Assembly (NCBI GenBank): GCA_905209435.1
Contig: CAJLTE010000139.1
Coordinates: forward strand, 1 to 6,730
From: an uncultured Blautia sp.
GTDB taxonomy: Bacteria > Bacillota_A > Clostridia > Lachnospirales > Lachnospiraceae
Direction: 5' to 3'
Length of the DNA stretch: 6,730 bases
Below are positions 1 through 4,826 of this stretch, in pieces. Below the pieces are notes generated by a model that saw nothing but the letters and a program-made list of their open reading frames with translations, was not told the origin of the DNA and did no database searches. Position 1 is the stretch's first letter. Every line of letters begins with the position of its first letter. Both the position numbers and the translations under genes were made by a program.

Positions 1-237
1 TTCAATTGCAAGAGCTTCTACCTCGTCTACACAGGAACATCCGCCGTAAAATCTCTTCCCCGGATATCCTTCTGCATATTTATTCGTAAGGGGGCTTCCC
101 ATAGCTGCCATAACTGCTTTACTTACCCAGTTCTCTGAAGCGATTAGCTCAATGTGGGAATTCTGGCGTGCAAGTTCCGCCTCGATCAGATCTGCGATAT
201 CTTTGTCTGCCTTTGCTACGTCGTCGATTGAATACAT
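1..237 (-). CDS. glyA: Serine hydroxymethyltransferase, N-terminal 79 residues (cut by window edge)
   Basis: This is the start of a cytoplasmic PLP enzyme that interconverts serine plus tetrahydrofolate with glycine plus methylene-tetrahydrofolate, the main one-carbon supply. The visible protein contains the family hallmark IELIASENW (residues 29-37), then [17 protein letters not shown] (51-67) followed by a [10 protein letters not shown] stretch. E56 and Y64 align with E. coli GlyA E57 and Y65, both active-site residues. The PLP lysine lies beyond the window. The ATG at 237-235 is preceded by AAGGAGGA at 253-246 with five or six bases of spacing, so the start is secure. The gene is divergent from the GH43 gene and has its own consensus promoter and a long, foldable leader. 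Nothing in the visible part is broken. Family assignment rests on motif recall rather than a search, but the motifs are diagnostic. Confidence 0.96.
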   Translation of the reverse strand, partial: MYSIDDVAKADKDIADLIEAELARQNSHIELIASENWVSKAVMAAMGSPLTNKYAEGYPGKRFYGGCSCVDEVEALAIE

Positions 238-279
238 TTTAATAATCCTCCTTCGTTATATGCTCAGTAATTATGTTTG

Positions 280-345
280 CTGTTTATCCCCGCTGCTCTT
301 ATTTTTTTCACAAAAGCAGCAACTTTTCCTAATTGGGTTTAACAG
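280..345 (-). promoter_or_regulatory. Structured 5' leader of glyA, possible cis-regulatory RNA
   Basis: In the minus-strand transcript, CUGUUAAACCC (345-335) can pair with GGGAUAAACAG (290-280) as a helix with two A-A mismatches. Inside it, GCUGCU (320-315) pairs perfectly with AGCAGC (297-292). The fold begins about ten nucleotides after the predicted start site. A competing pairing exists between GUUGCUG (323-317) and CAGCAAAC (282-275), with one bulged base, which would open both other helices. Alternative pairings of this kind are typical of regulated leaders. I do not recognise the THF, ZTP, glycine or SAM riboswitch cores here. No obvious terminator or sequestered Shine-Dalgarno is visible, so regulation is inference only. 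Confidence 0.4.
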
Positions 346-361
346 AAAAGTAATTATCCCG

Positions 362-390
362 ATTATAACGAATCCTATCTATCGTGTCAA
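362..390 (-). promoter_or_regulatory. Consensus sigma-A promoter of glyA
   Basis: On the minus strand a perfect -35 TTGACA (390-385) and a perfect -10 TATAAT (367-362) are separated by exactly 17 bases. Transcription would start near 355, giving a leader of about 118 nt before the glyA ATG. A perfect match to both hexamers predicts strong basal expression, so control, if any, probably acts after initiation, in the leader. A small GACA-TT-TGTC palindrome (400-409) lies just upstream of the -35. Confidence 0.88.
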
Positions 391-499
391 TCCTCAAAAG
401 ACATTTGTCCGTGTACCAAAAATATTTTGATTATTATCTTTAATTTTCATAACTGTTCAATGTCTCAGTAGAATCCATAAAAATTTTTGTGAAACACAG

Positions 500-515
500 A
501 GAAAATAAATTTTCT
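500..515. repeat. Inverted repeat IR1 in the xylosidase upstream region
   Basis: AGAAAAT (500-506), two A bases, then ATTTTCT (509-515) form a perfect 7-bp inverted repeat. It lies about 100 bp before the GH43 Shine-Dalgarno, in a very AT-rich stretch. It could be a protein-binding site or chance, since base composition alone makes such palindromes more frequent. Confidence 0.35.
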
Positions 516-554
516 GTTTTTTCCTGTGTAAACAAAAACTGTGCTGTTTTTTCC
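514..554 (+). repeat. 11-bp direct repeat CTGTTTTTTCC, possible AraC-type operator
   Basis: CTGTTTTTTCC occurs at 514-524 and again at 544-554, exactly identical and 30 bp apart, close to three helical turns, so both copies face nearly the same side of the DNA. AraC-family activators commonly bind two direct repeats upstream of the -35, and an AraC gene lies nearby at 3093-4145. GCTGTTTT also occurs upstream of the DUF1349 gene (minus strand, 2954-2947). The link to that regulator is inference. The T-run lowers the weight of the match. Confidence 0.42.
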
Positions 555-557
555 ATC

Positions 558-579
558 AAATAGAAACTTATTTCTATTT
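558..579. repeat. Inverted repeat IR2, candidate operator before the GH43 gene
   Basis: AAATAGAAA (558-566) and TTTCTATTT (571-579) are perfect 9-bp arms around a CTTA spacer. It sits 63 bp before the GH43 ATG, where an upstream activator or a repressor would be expected. It does not match the XylR operator pattern I know (TTAGTTTGTTT-type arms), so the binding protein is unknown. Confidence 0.5.
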
Positions 580-582
580 TAC

Positions 583-618
583 TTACCATAATTCTACCTT
601 ATAGTTAAAATAACTATA
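583..618 (+). promoter_or_regulatory. Likely GH43 promoter core overlapped by inverted repeat IR3
   Basis: TATAGTTA (600-607), AAA, TAACTATA (611-618) form a perfect 8-bp inverted repeat ending nine bases before the Shine-Dalgarno at 627-633. A weak promoter can be drawn through it: TTACCA (583-588), 17 bases, TAAAAT (606-611). An alternative -10 is CATAAT (587-592). The -35 match is poor in either case, as expected for an activator-dependent promoter. A protein bound at IR3 would cover the -10 or start site, so repression is also possible. As RNA, the repeat could instead form a 5' hairpin. The exact start site cannot be fixed from sequence. Confidence 0.4.
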
Positions 619-641
619 GATTGTTTAAGGAGGTTCTTTTT

Positions 642-2216
642 ATGCTTAAAGAAACATATCACAATCCGCTTCTTCCCGGTTTTTATCCTGATCCTTCTAT
701 CTGCCGGGTTGGGGATGATTATTATATGGTTACTTCTTCATTTGTTTATTATCCGGGACTGCCGGTTTTCCACAGTAAGGATCTGGTTCACTGGGAGCAG
801 ATCGGACATGGGATTCACAGACCTGAGCAGCTTGACTATAAGAACTGCGAGACTTCTGAAGGATTATGGGCTCCAAGTATCCGTTATCATGAGGGAACTT
901 ATTACATTATCAATACTTTCGTATCCGCAGGACGCGAAGCAGACCGTGATAATTATATTATCACAGCGAAAGATCCTGCCGGTCCGTGGAGTGATCCGGT
1001 TGTTGTAAAGGGTGCAGACGGCATCGACTCCAGCCTTTTCTTTGATGATGACGGTTCTCTGTGGTATGTAGGAAACTATATCAGTCCGGACTGCCTTTAT
1101 GAAGGGCATCATGGCATCTATCTGAACGAACTTGATCCGGAAACCTTCCAGTTCAAAGGCCCACGTTATATCATCTGGGATGGTGTAAAAACACACAGCA
1201 AATGGATTGAAGCTCCACATATTTATAAAAAAGATGGCTGGTATTATCTTCTCGTTGCAGAAGGCGGTACTTTCGTAAATCACAGTGTACAGATGGCCCG
1301 CTGCCGCACGATCCAGGGCGATTATGAGATCTGCCCGAGAAATCCGATCGTTACTCACAGACATATGCCTCTGTTAAATCCGATTTCTGTTACAGGACAT
1401 GCTGACATCGTAGAAACTCAGAACGGCGAATGGTGGATGGTCCTCCTGGCTGTACGTCCGTATGAGGGAGGCCATTATAATCTTGGCCGCGAAACCTTTA
1501 TGGTTCCGATCATATGGGCGGAGGACGGATGGCCTATGGTCGATAATGAGACAGGACTTGTCCAGACAGAGGACCGTCTTCCGGATCTGCCTAAGGCCAT
1601 TTATCCTTTAATGCCTGAATCTGATAACTTCGAATGCGATACTCTGCAGATGCAGTGGAATACTATTCATCCGCCAATTAAACCAATCTATTCTCTGACA
1701 AACCGTTTCGGATATCTGCGTCTATATACAAGAAAAGAAGTTATGAATGAAATCTGTCTTCCTTCTTTCGTAGGCCGCAGACAGCGCCATAAAGTATTTC
1801 TGGCAAAAACAGCTATGGAATTTACTCCTGCAAATGAGAATGAAGAGGCAGGAATTGCCCTTGTACAGGATGACCGTTTCCATTATCTTATGGTATTAGT
1901 TCAAAAAGACGGAAAACCATTCCTTCAGGCTTACAAAACAGAAAATGGTACAAAATCTCTGCTTGCAGAAACTGAGATTAAAAATGTAAAACGTCTCTAT
2001 CTCAGCGTTCAGGGCAATACTACTGATTATGATTTCTATTATGGATACACAGATCAGGAAATGATCCCGCTTGTCAGAGGACTGGGTGCTTCTCTGTTAA
2101 GTTCTGTAGTAAATAACGGATTTACCGGAACATACATTGGTATGTATACAAGTTCCAATCATCAGCCAAGTACTAACTATGCTGACTTTGACTGGTTTAA
2201 CTATCAGGGAGAATAA
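642..2216 (+). CDS. xynB: Glycoside hydrolase family 43 beta-xylosidase / arabinofuranosidase, 524 aa
   Basis: This is a predicted inverting exo-glycosidase that releases xylose and/or arabinose from xylo-oligosaccharides. The five-bladed propeller occupies roughly residues 5-320. Visible catalytic residues are D17 (general base, in NPLLPGFYPDPSI), D129 (pKa-tuning Asp, in DGIDSSLF) and E191 (general acid, in WIEAPHIY). The TGHAD motif (H253) and GRETF (R283) are also family features. Residues about 327-524 fit the C-terminal beta-sandwich of GH43 xylosidases, and total length is normal. There is no signal peptide, so it should be cytoplasmic and act on imported sugars. The ATG at 642 follows AAGGAGG (627-633) by eight bases. 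An in-frame TTG at 621 lies before that site and is rejected. The gene converges with DUF1349. Substrate split between xylose and arabinose is uncertain, so the symbol is a family name rather than proven orthology. Confidence 0.92.
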   Translation: MLKETYHNPLLPGFYPDPSICRVGDDYYMVTSSFVYYPGLPVFHSKDLVHWEQIGHGIHRPEQLDYKNCETSEGLWAPSIRYHEGTYYIINTFVSAGREADRDNYIITAKDPAGPWSDPVVVKGADGIDSSLFFDDDGSLWYVGNYISPDCLYEGHHGIYLNELDPETFQFKGPRYIIWDGVKTHSKWIEAPHIYKKDGWYYLLVAEGGTFVNHSVQMARCRTIQGDYEICPRNPIVTHRHMPLLNPISVTGHADIVETQNGEWWMVLLAVRPYEGGHYNLGRETFMVPIIWAEDGWPMVDNETGLVQTEDRLPDLPKAIYPLMPESDNFECDTLQMQWNTIHPPIKPIYSLTNRFGYLRLYTRKEVMNEICLPSFVGRRQRHKVFLAKTAMEFTPANENEEAGIALVQDDRFHYLMVLVQKDGKPFLQAYKTENGTKSLLAETEIKNVKRLYLSVQGNTTDYDFYYGYTDQEMIPLVRGLGASLLSSVVNNGFTGTYIGMYTSSNHQPSTNYADFDWFNYQGE

Positions 2217-2228
2217 TTTTTTTACATA

Positions 2229-2272
2229 ACACAAAGAGGAACTGTCGTACCTGACAGTTCCTCTTTGTTATA
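2229..2272. terminator. Bidirectional terminator between GH43 and DUF1349 genes
   Basis: ACAAAGAGGAACTGTC (2231-2246) and GACAGTTCCTCTTTGT (2253-2268) form a perfect 16-bp hairpin with a six-base loop. The GC-rich core is GAGGAACTGTC. Its A-rich flank and TTTGTTAT tail serve as the U-tract on the plus strand. Read on the minus strand the core is followed by TTTGTGTTATGT. It lies 14 bases after the GH43 stop and 20 bases after the DUF1349 stop, so it probably ends both convergent transcripts. The U-tracts are interrupted, hence efficiency is unsure. Confidence 0.8.
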
Positions 2273-2288
2273 AACAGCAGATCTCCGT

Positions 2289-2879
2289 TTATTCTCCCAT
2301 ACGGATATTCTTTACTGTTTTGTTTTCAAATGTAAGTTCCGAATAAGTTCTTATTCCTCCATTTCCAGTAGGTGCCTGAGCCAGCAATCCTACTTTTACA
2401 GTCTTATCAACCGGAAGATTAAAGAATCTCATCATATAAAATTTCTCACCGTCAGTTGAATAATGGAACGCAAAAGAGTCACCACATCTGCATATCTGCA
2501 GCCAGGCGGTATTTCCTTCTATATTGCATCCATTTGCATCATCTGACTCCCCATTTCTTGAAACAACGCTGACAGCTGCATGTGTCCCAAAATCCGTCAT
2601 TTCAAAGCAGGCTTTTGCCCAGTTTTTCATATCCTGCATTACCATGACAGATGCAGAATCATAAATATCTTTAAAGTCATGAGATACTTTTACTCTCATT
2701 ACAAAATCACCAGAGATTTCTGTATAATAAAATGGTGCATTGCACAAAGACTCCGGTGTAATTCCTTCTTCACTGATCGCACCATTATTAAAGAAAAAAT
2801 CGCTTTTTGCAGGAGCCAATATTTTTATAACATCTCCCTCTGTTTTTGCCTGTCCTTCATTTAACCATTTAAATTCCAT
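2289..2879 (-). CDS. DUF1349 family protein (concanavalin A-like fold), 196 aa
   Basis: The protein matches the DUF1349 family, whose members are about 200 residues long and predicted to adopt a lectin/glucanase-like beta-sandwich. Recognisable parts are MEFKWLNEG at the start, APFYYTEISGDFVMRVKV (about residues 52-69), DSASVMVM, a W-AKACFE segment, and the C-terminal VGLLAQAPTGNGG. Biochemical function is not established; the best-known relative, yeast Ree1, is linked to enolase regulation. No signal peptide or membrane segment is seen. The ATG at 2879-2877 follows AAGGAGGA (2894-2887) with seven bases between. A longer reading beginning at 2906 would place that site inside the coding region and is rejected. 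It lies downstream of the AraC gene and converges with GH43, which suggests a part in carbohydrate handling, perhaps sugar binding. That role is inference. Confidence 0.85.
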   Translation of the reverse strand: MEFKWLNEGQAKTEGDVIKILAPAKSDFFFNNGAISEEGITPESLCNAPFYYTEISGDFVMRVKVSHDFKDIYDSASVMVMQDMKNWAKACFEMTDFGTHAAVSVVSRNGESDDANGCNIEGNTAWLQICRCGDSFAFHYSTDGEKFYMMRFFNLPVDKTVKVGLLAQAPTGNGGIRTYSELTFENKTVKNIRMGE

Positions 2880-2908
2880 TGAAGTATCCTCCTTTTTACC
2901 ACACATCC

Positions 2909-2954
2909 ATTATATACTGCAATACGGTTCATCATCTGTTTATAGTAAAACAGC
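2909..2954 (-). promoter_or_regulatory. Candidate promoter and operator of the DUF1349 gene
   Basis: A perfect -10 TATAAT (2914-2909, minus strand) would start transcription near 2902, leaving a leader of about 22 nt with the Shine-Dalgarno. At 17 bases upstream there is no -35 match (AGATGA), which suggests activator dependence. Just above it, CTGTTT (2936-2941) and AAACAG (2948-2953) form a 6-bp inverted repeat centred near -43, a fitting activator position. GCTGTTTT here is shared with the repeat upstream of the GH43 gene. Co-regulation by the adjacent AraC protein is a reasonable guess. Confidence 0.42.
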
Positions 2955-3009
2955 TTTATCTCCCCGATTTATCTAAATAATAATTCCGAAAGCAGCCTTT
3001 GTCCAGTAC

Positions 3010-3040
3010 GCACTTTCCTGTAAGATACTTACCTTAGTGC
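3010..3040. repeat. Compound hairpin in the AraC-DUF1349 gap
   Basis: GCACT (3010-3014) pairs with AGTGC (3036-3040), and inside it GTAAG (3020-3024) pairs with CTTAC (3028-3032) around an ATA loop. The result is two stacked 5-bp stems with a small internal loop. No T-run follows on the minus strand, so it is not a standard terminator for the AraC gene, whose stop is 53 bases upstream. It may stabilise the AraC mRNA end or be an operator. The rest of the gap at 2955-3092 shows nothing else I can name. Confidence 0.35.
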
Positions 3041-3092
3041 AACCATAAATACGGGCAGACACGATAATATTTCAGTTTTTGTATATCCCAAC

Positions 3093-4145
3093 TCAATCAG
3101 TTGTATACTTCTGTACTTTGTTCCGTCTGCGATACTCTGAAGGTGTCATTTCATAAGTTTCAGAGAAAATTTTGTTGAAATAACTTCTGTTTGAATATCC
3201 TGCTTTTTCACAGATCCTGCCAATCTTCATATCTGTTTCTGCCAGCAATTCAGCAGATTTTCTTAGCAGAATACCTCTGCTAATCTCCGACAGAGTTTTT
3301 CCTGTGCGCTTTTTTGCAATGCGTTCTACATAATCACTGTTATATCCGGTAATTGCTTCGATCTCAGCACGGGTAAATATCCCCTCACTGTTTTCATATG
3401 CGCACAAAATTCCTCTCAATATCTGTTCTTCATTCGACAGTTTTGCGCTGTGAGTTTCCCTGTTATATATCTTTGTATCTTCCAGACACTCGATCATACA
3501 GCAAAGAAGCGCCTTCATCATATATCTTTTGCCCGAATGTCTCTCCGTAATTTCCGATATCATTTTCCTTACAAGTTCCAAAAATCTCTCAAATACGTCT
3601 CCATCCTTTAACCTGAACTCAATATATTCCTTTGCATTGTAAAAAGGTGTCTTTTTATTATCCGAAAAAAGTTCATAAAAAAAACTTCCGATCGGTACGC
3701 GCCGTCCCTGTTCATCATAGCTGTAATTTTCCTCCAGCAGATCTTTTATAAACTTCTCCTCCAGCAGAAAAAGAACAATTTCCGCATTCTGATCCATAAT
3801 TTCCCGATGGTGGATATTTTTGTTAGAAAGAGCACCATCCCCCGGATCAAAAGTTACTTTCTCTTCTTCAAACTGCATGGTAAGTTTTCCTGAAAGAACA
3901 AATGTAATTTCATAGAAATCATGGATATGCAACGGCAGTGCCTCATGTTCTACATATTCTTTATATGTACAATCACAGACAAGGTTATTATACTCACTGT
4001 ATTCTATACTCGAAAAAGCATCATTCTCCAGATTTGCCATCTCATATATGATCATATAGGGCATATCCATCTTCACAAATTCATAAACAGATTCTCCCAT
4101 TCTGTCACGTGATAAAAGAGAATTTTTAGTCTGTTTTAGATACAT
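3093..4145 (-). CDS. AraC-family transcriptional regulator, cupin plus double HTH, 350 aa
   Basis: This is a cytoplasmic DNA-binding regulator that probably senses a sugar. Residues about 68-115 form a cupin-like ligand domain (LPLHIHDFYEITFVLSGKL, with H73 and H75, then FDPGD and NIHHREI). A helical linker follows. The C-terminal AraC domain has a first HTH near 256-283 and a second near 305-328, ending in the family signature KAGYSNRSYFNKIFSETY...TPSEYRR (314-340). The length is slightly above the usual 280-310 because of an N-terminal extension of about 60 residues. The ATG at 4145-4143 follows GAGGAGG (4162-4156) with ten bases between, a little long but acceptable. DUF1349 lies downstream on the same strand and the GH43 gene beyond it, so it is the natural candidate activator of both. 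The ligand is unknown. Confidence 0.93.
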   Translation of the reverse strand: MYLKQTKNSLLSRDRMGESVYEFVKMDMPYMIIYEMANLENDAFSSIEYSEYNNLVCDCTYKEYVEHEALPLHIHDFYEITFVLSGKLTMQFEEEKVTFDPGDGALSNKNIHHREIMDQNAEIVLFLLEEKFIKDLLEENYSYDEQGRRVPIGSFFYELFSDNKKTPFYNAKEYIEFRLKDGDVFERFLELVRKMISEITERHSGKRYMMKALLCCMIECLEDTKIYNRETHSAKLSNEEQILRGILCAYENSEGIFTRAEIEAITGYNSDYVERIAKKRTGKTLSEISRGILLRKSAELLAETDMKIGRICEKAGYSNRSYFNKIFSETYEMTPSEYRRRNKVQKYTTD

Positions 4146-4192
4146 TTTATATGAGCCTCCTCTGTTTCAGATATTTTCATCTACCTGTAGAA

Positions 4193-4221
4193 ATTATATA
4201 ATAAACACATATTCAATACAA
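4193..4221 (-). promoter_or_regulatory. Promoter of the AraC-family gene
   Basis: On the minus strand TTGTAT (4221-4216) is followed after 17 bases by a perfect TATAAT (4198-4193). The -35 keeps only the TTG of the consensus. Transcription would start near 4186, about 40 nt before the ATG. The -35 ends two bases from the inverted repeat at 4223-4253 that lies before the HxlR gene, so a factor bound there could touch both promoters. Confidence 0.6.
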
Positions 4222-4222
4222 G

Positions 4223-4253
4223 ATTTTAACTGCTCGAATCGAATCAGTAAAAT
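4223..4253. repeat. Inverted repeat before the HxlR gene, candidate operator
   Basis: ATTTTAACTG (4223-4232) and CAGTAAAAT (4245-4253) are inverted arms that differ by one extra A. They surround a centre containing CGAATCGAAT, a tandem of CGAAT. The element ends seven bases before the HxlR Shine-Dalgarno and abuts the -35 of the divergent AraC gene. HxlR-family proteins often bind palindromes in their own promoters, so autoregulation is plausible but unproven. I could not identify a convincing plus-strand promoter for the HxlR gene. Confidence 0.4.
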
Positions 4254-4270
4254 TGGAACAGGAGGATTTT

Positions 4271-4657
4271 ATGAATACTATAAATTGTGCAGATAACATC
4301 TCTACACCGGATATCAATATTAATGATGCAGGTTTTAAATATACTTTGTCTCTTATCAATGGAAAATATAAAATGATCATCATGTACTGGCTTGCCAAAT
4401 ATAAATCCATCATGCGGTACGGAGAACTAAAACGTGCGCTCGGCACTGTTTCTCATAAAACTCTCAGCAGTACTTTAAAAGAATTAGAAGCAGATTCTCT
4501 TATTATCCGCAAAGAATATCCACAGATTCCACCTAAAGTCGAATATCGTCTTTCCGAACAGGGAAAATCTCTCATCCCACTCTTAGATATTATGTGCAGC
4601 TGGGGTAATGCACATCAAAAGCAGCAGACATCAGCTAACTCAGATATTGCCTGCTGA
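4271..4657 (+). CDS. HxlR-family winged-helix transcriptional regulator, 128 aa
   Basis: This is a small DNA-binding protein of the HxlR/YodB type, normally a dimer. The family run is clear: YTLSLINGKYKMIIMYWL (residues 24-41), RYGELKRAL, then VSHKTLSSTLKELEADSLI, the recognition helix area, and PQIPPKVEYRLSEQGKSL in the wing, ending with D-MCSWG. Length is typical. Redox-sensing members carry a conserved Cys in a CPV motif just before this run. Here that position is A20 in DAGFKYTL, and the only N-terminal Cys is C6, so a YodB-like thiol switch at the usual site is unlikely. The ATG at 4271 follows AGGAGG (4260-4265) by five bases. A TTG at 4253 upstream of that site is rejected. The gene is divergent from the AraC gene and alone in its transcription unit. 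Its target and signal are unknown. Confidence 0.92.
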   Translation: MNTINCADNISTPDININDAGFKYTLSLINGKYKMIIMYWLAKYKSIMRYGELKRALGTVSHKTLSSTLKELEADSLIIRKEYPQIPPKVEYRLSEQGKSLIPLLDIMCSWGNAHQKQQTSANSDIAC

Positions 4658-4690
4658 CAAGTTAATTTTTAAACTGATCAGATATACGTA

Positions 4691-4736
4691 AAAACGGATT
4701 GCCGCTCAGTACAAGTCTGCAATCCGTTTTATTATA
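4691..4736. terminator. Bidirectional intrinsic terminator between HxlR and DUF4340 genes
   Basis: AAAACGGATTGC (4691-4702) and GCAATCCGTTTT (4719-4730) are perfect 12-bp arms around a 16-base loop. On the plus strand the stem runs into TTTTATTAT, ending HxlR. On the minus strand the core is followed by TTTTTACG, which suits the oncoming DUF4340 transcript, whose stop lies about 97 bases upstream. Confidence 0.85.
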
Positions 4737-4773
4737 AAAATCATCTATTTTTTTATTCAAGCGTATAACTCTA

Positions 4774-4822
4774 TCCCCTTCTGTTTATTGCTTTTGCAAT
4801 TAAAGCAGGGGACTTACCTGAT
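4774..4822. repeat. Hairpin repeat copy A, just past the DUF4340 stop
   Basis: TCCCC (4774-4778) pairs with GGGGA (4808-4812). Within it ATTGC (4787-4791) pairs with GCAAT (4796-4800) around a TTTT loop. The 3' arm belongs to CAGGGGACTTACCTGAT (4806-4822), which matches copy B at 5969-5985 in 16 of 17 positions and in the same orientation. It begins four bases past the DUF4340 stop codon. Function unknown. It may be a gene-end element or a dispersed repeat. Confidence 0.6.
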
Positions 4823-4826
4823 TCAG

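Noticed and set aside
238..361. Known folate (THF), ZTP or glycine riboswitch before glyA
   Set aside because: The leader folds, but none of the conserved core sequences I know for these classes is present, so no named riboswitch is called.
152..430. A 92-residue plus-strand frame across the glyA start and leader
   Set aside because: It overlaps glyA in antisense and its promoter, and its low-complexity translation reflects AT-rich DNA.
540..620. XylR operator or catabolite-response (cre) site upstream of the GH43 gene
   Set aside because: Neither the TTAGTTTGTTT-type XylR arms nor a TG-AA-CG-T-CA cre pattern was found; the palindromes seen have other sequences.
621..641. TTG start at 621 for the GH43 gene
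   Set aside because: It lies before the AAGGAGG site at 627-633; the ATG at 642 is correctly spaced and begins just before the conserved N-terminal motif.
864..1364. A 166-residue open frame on the minus strand inside the GH43 gene
   Set aside because: It is fully antisense to a clear GH43 coding region, has no recognisable domain, and no Shine-Dalgarno of note; it is a frame shadow.
2580..2976. Two plus-strand frames across the DUF1349 gene and its upstream region
   Set aside because: They run antisense to the DUF1349 gene, lack family motifs and have no ribosome binding site.
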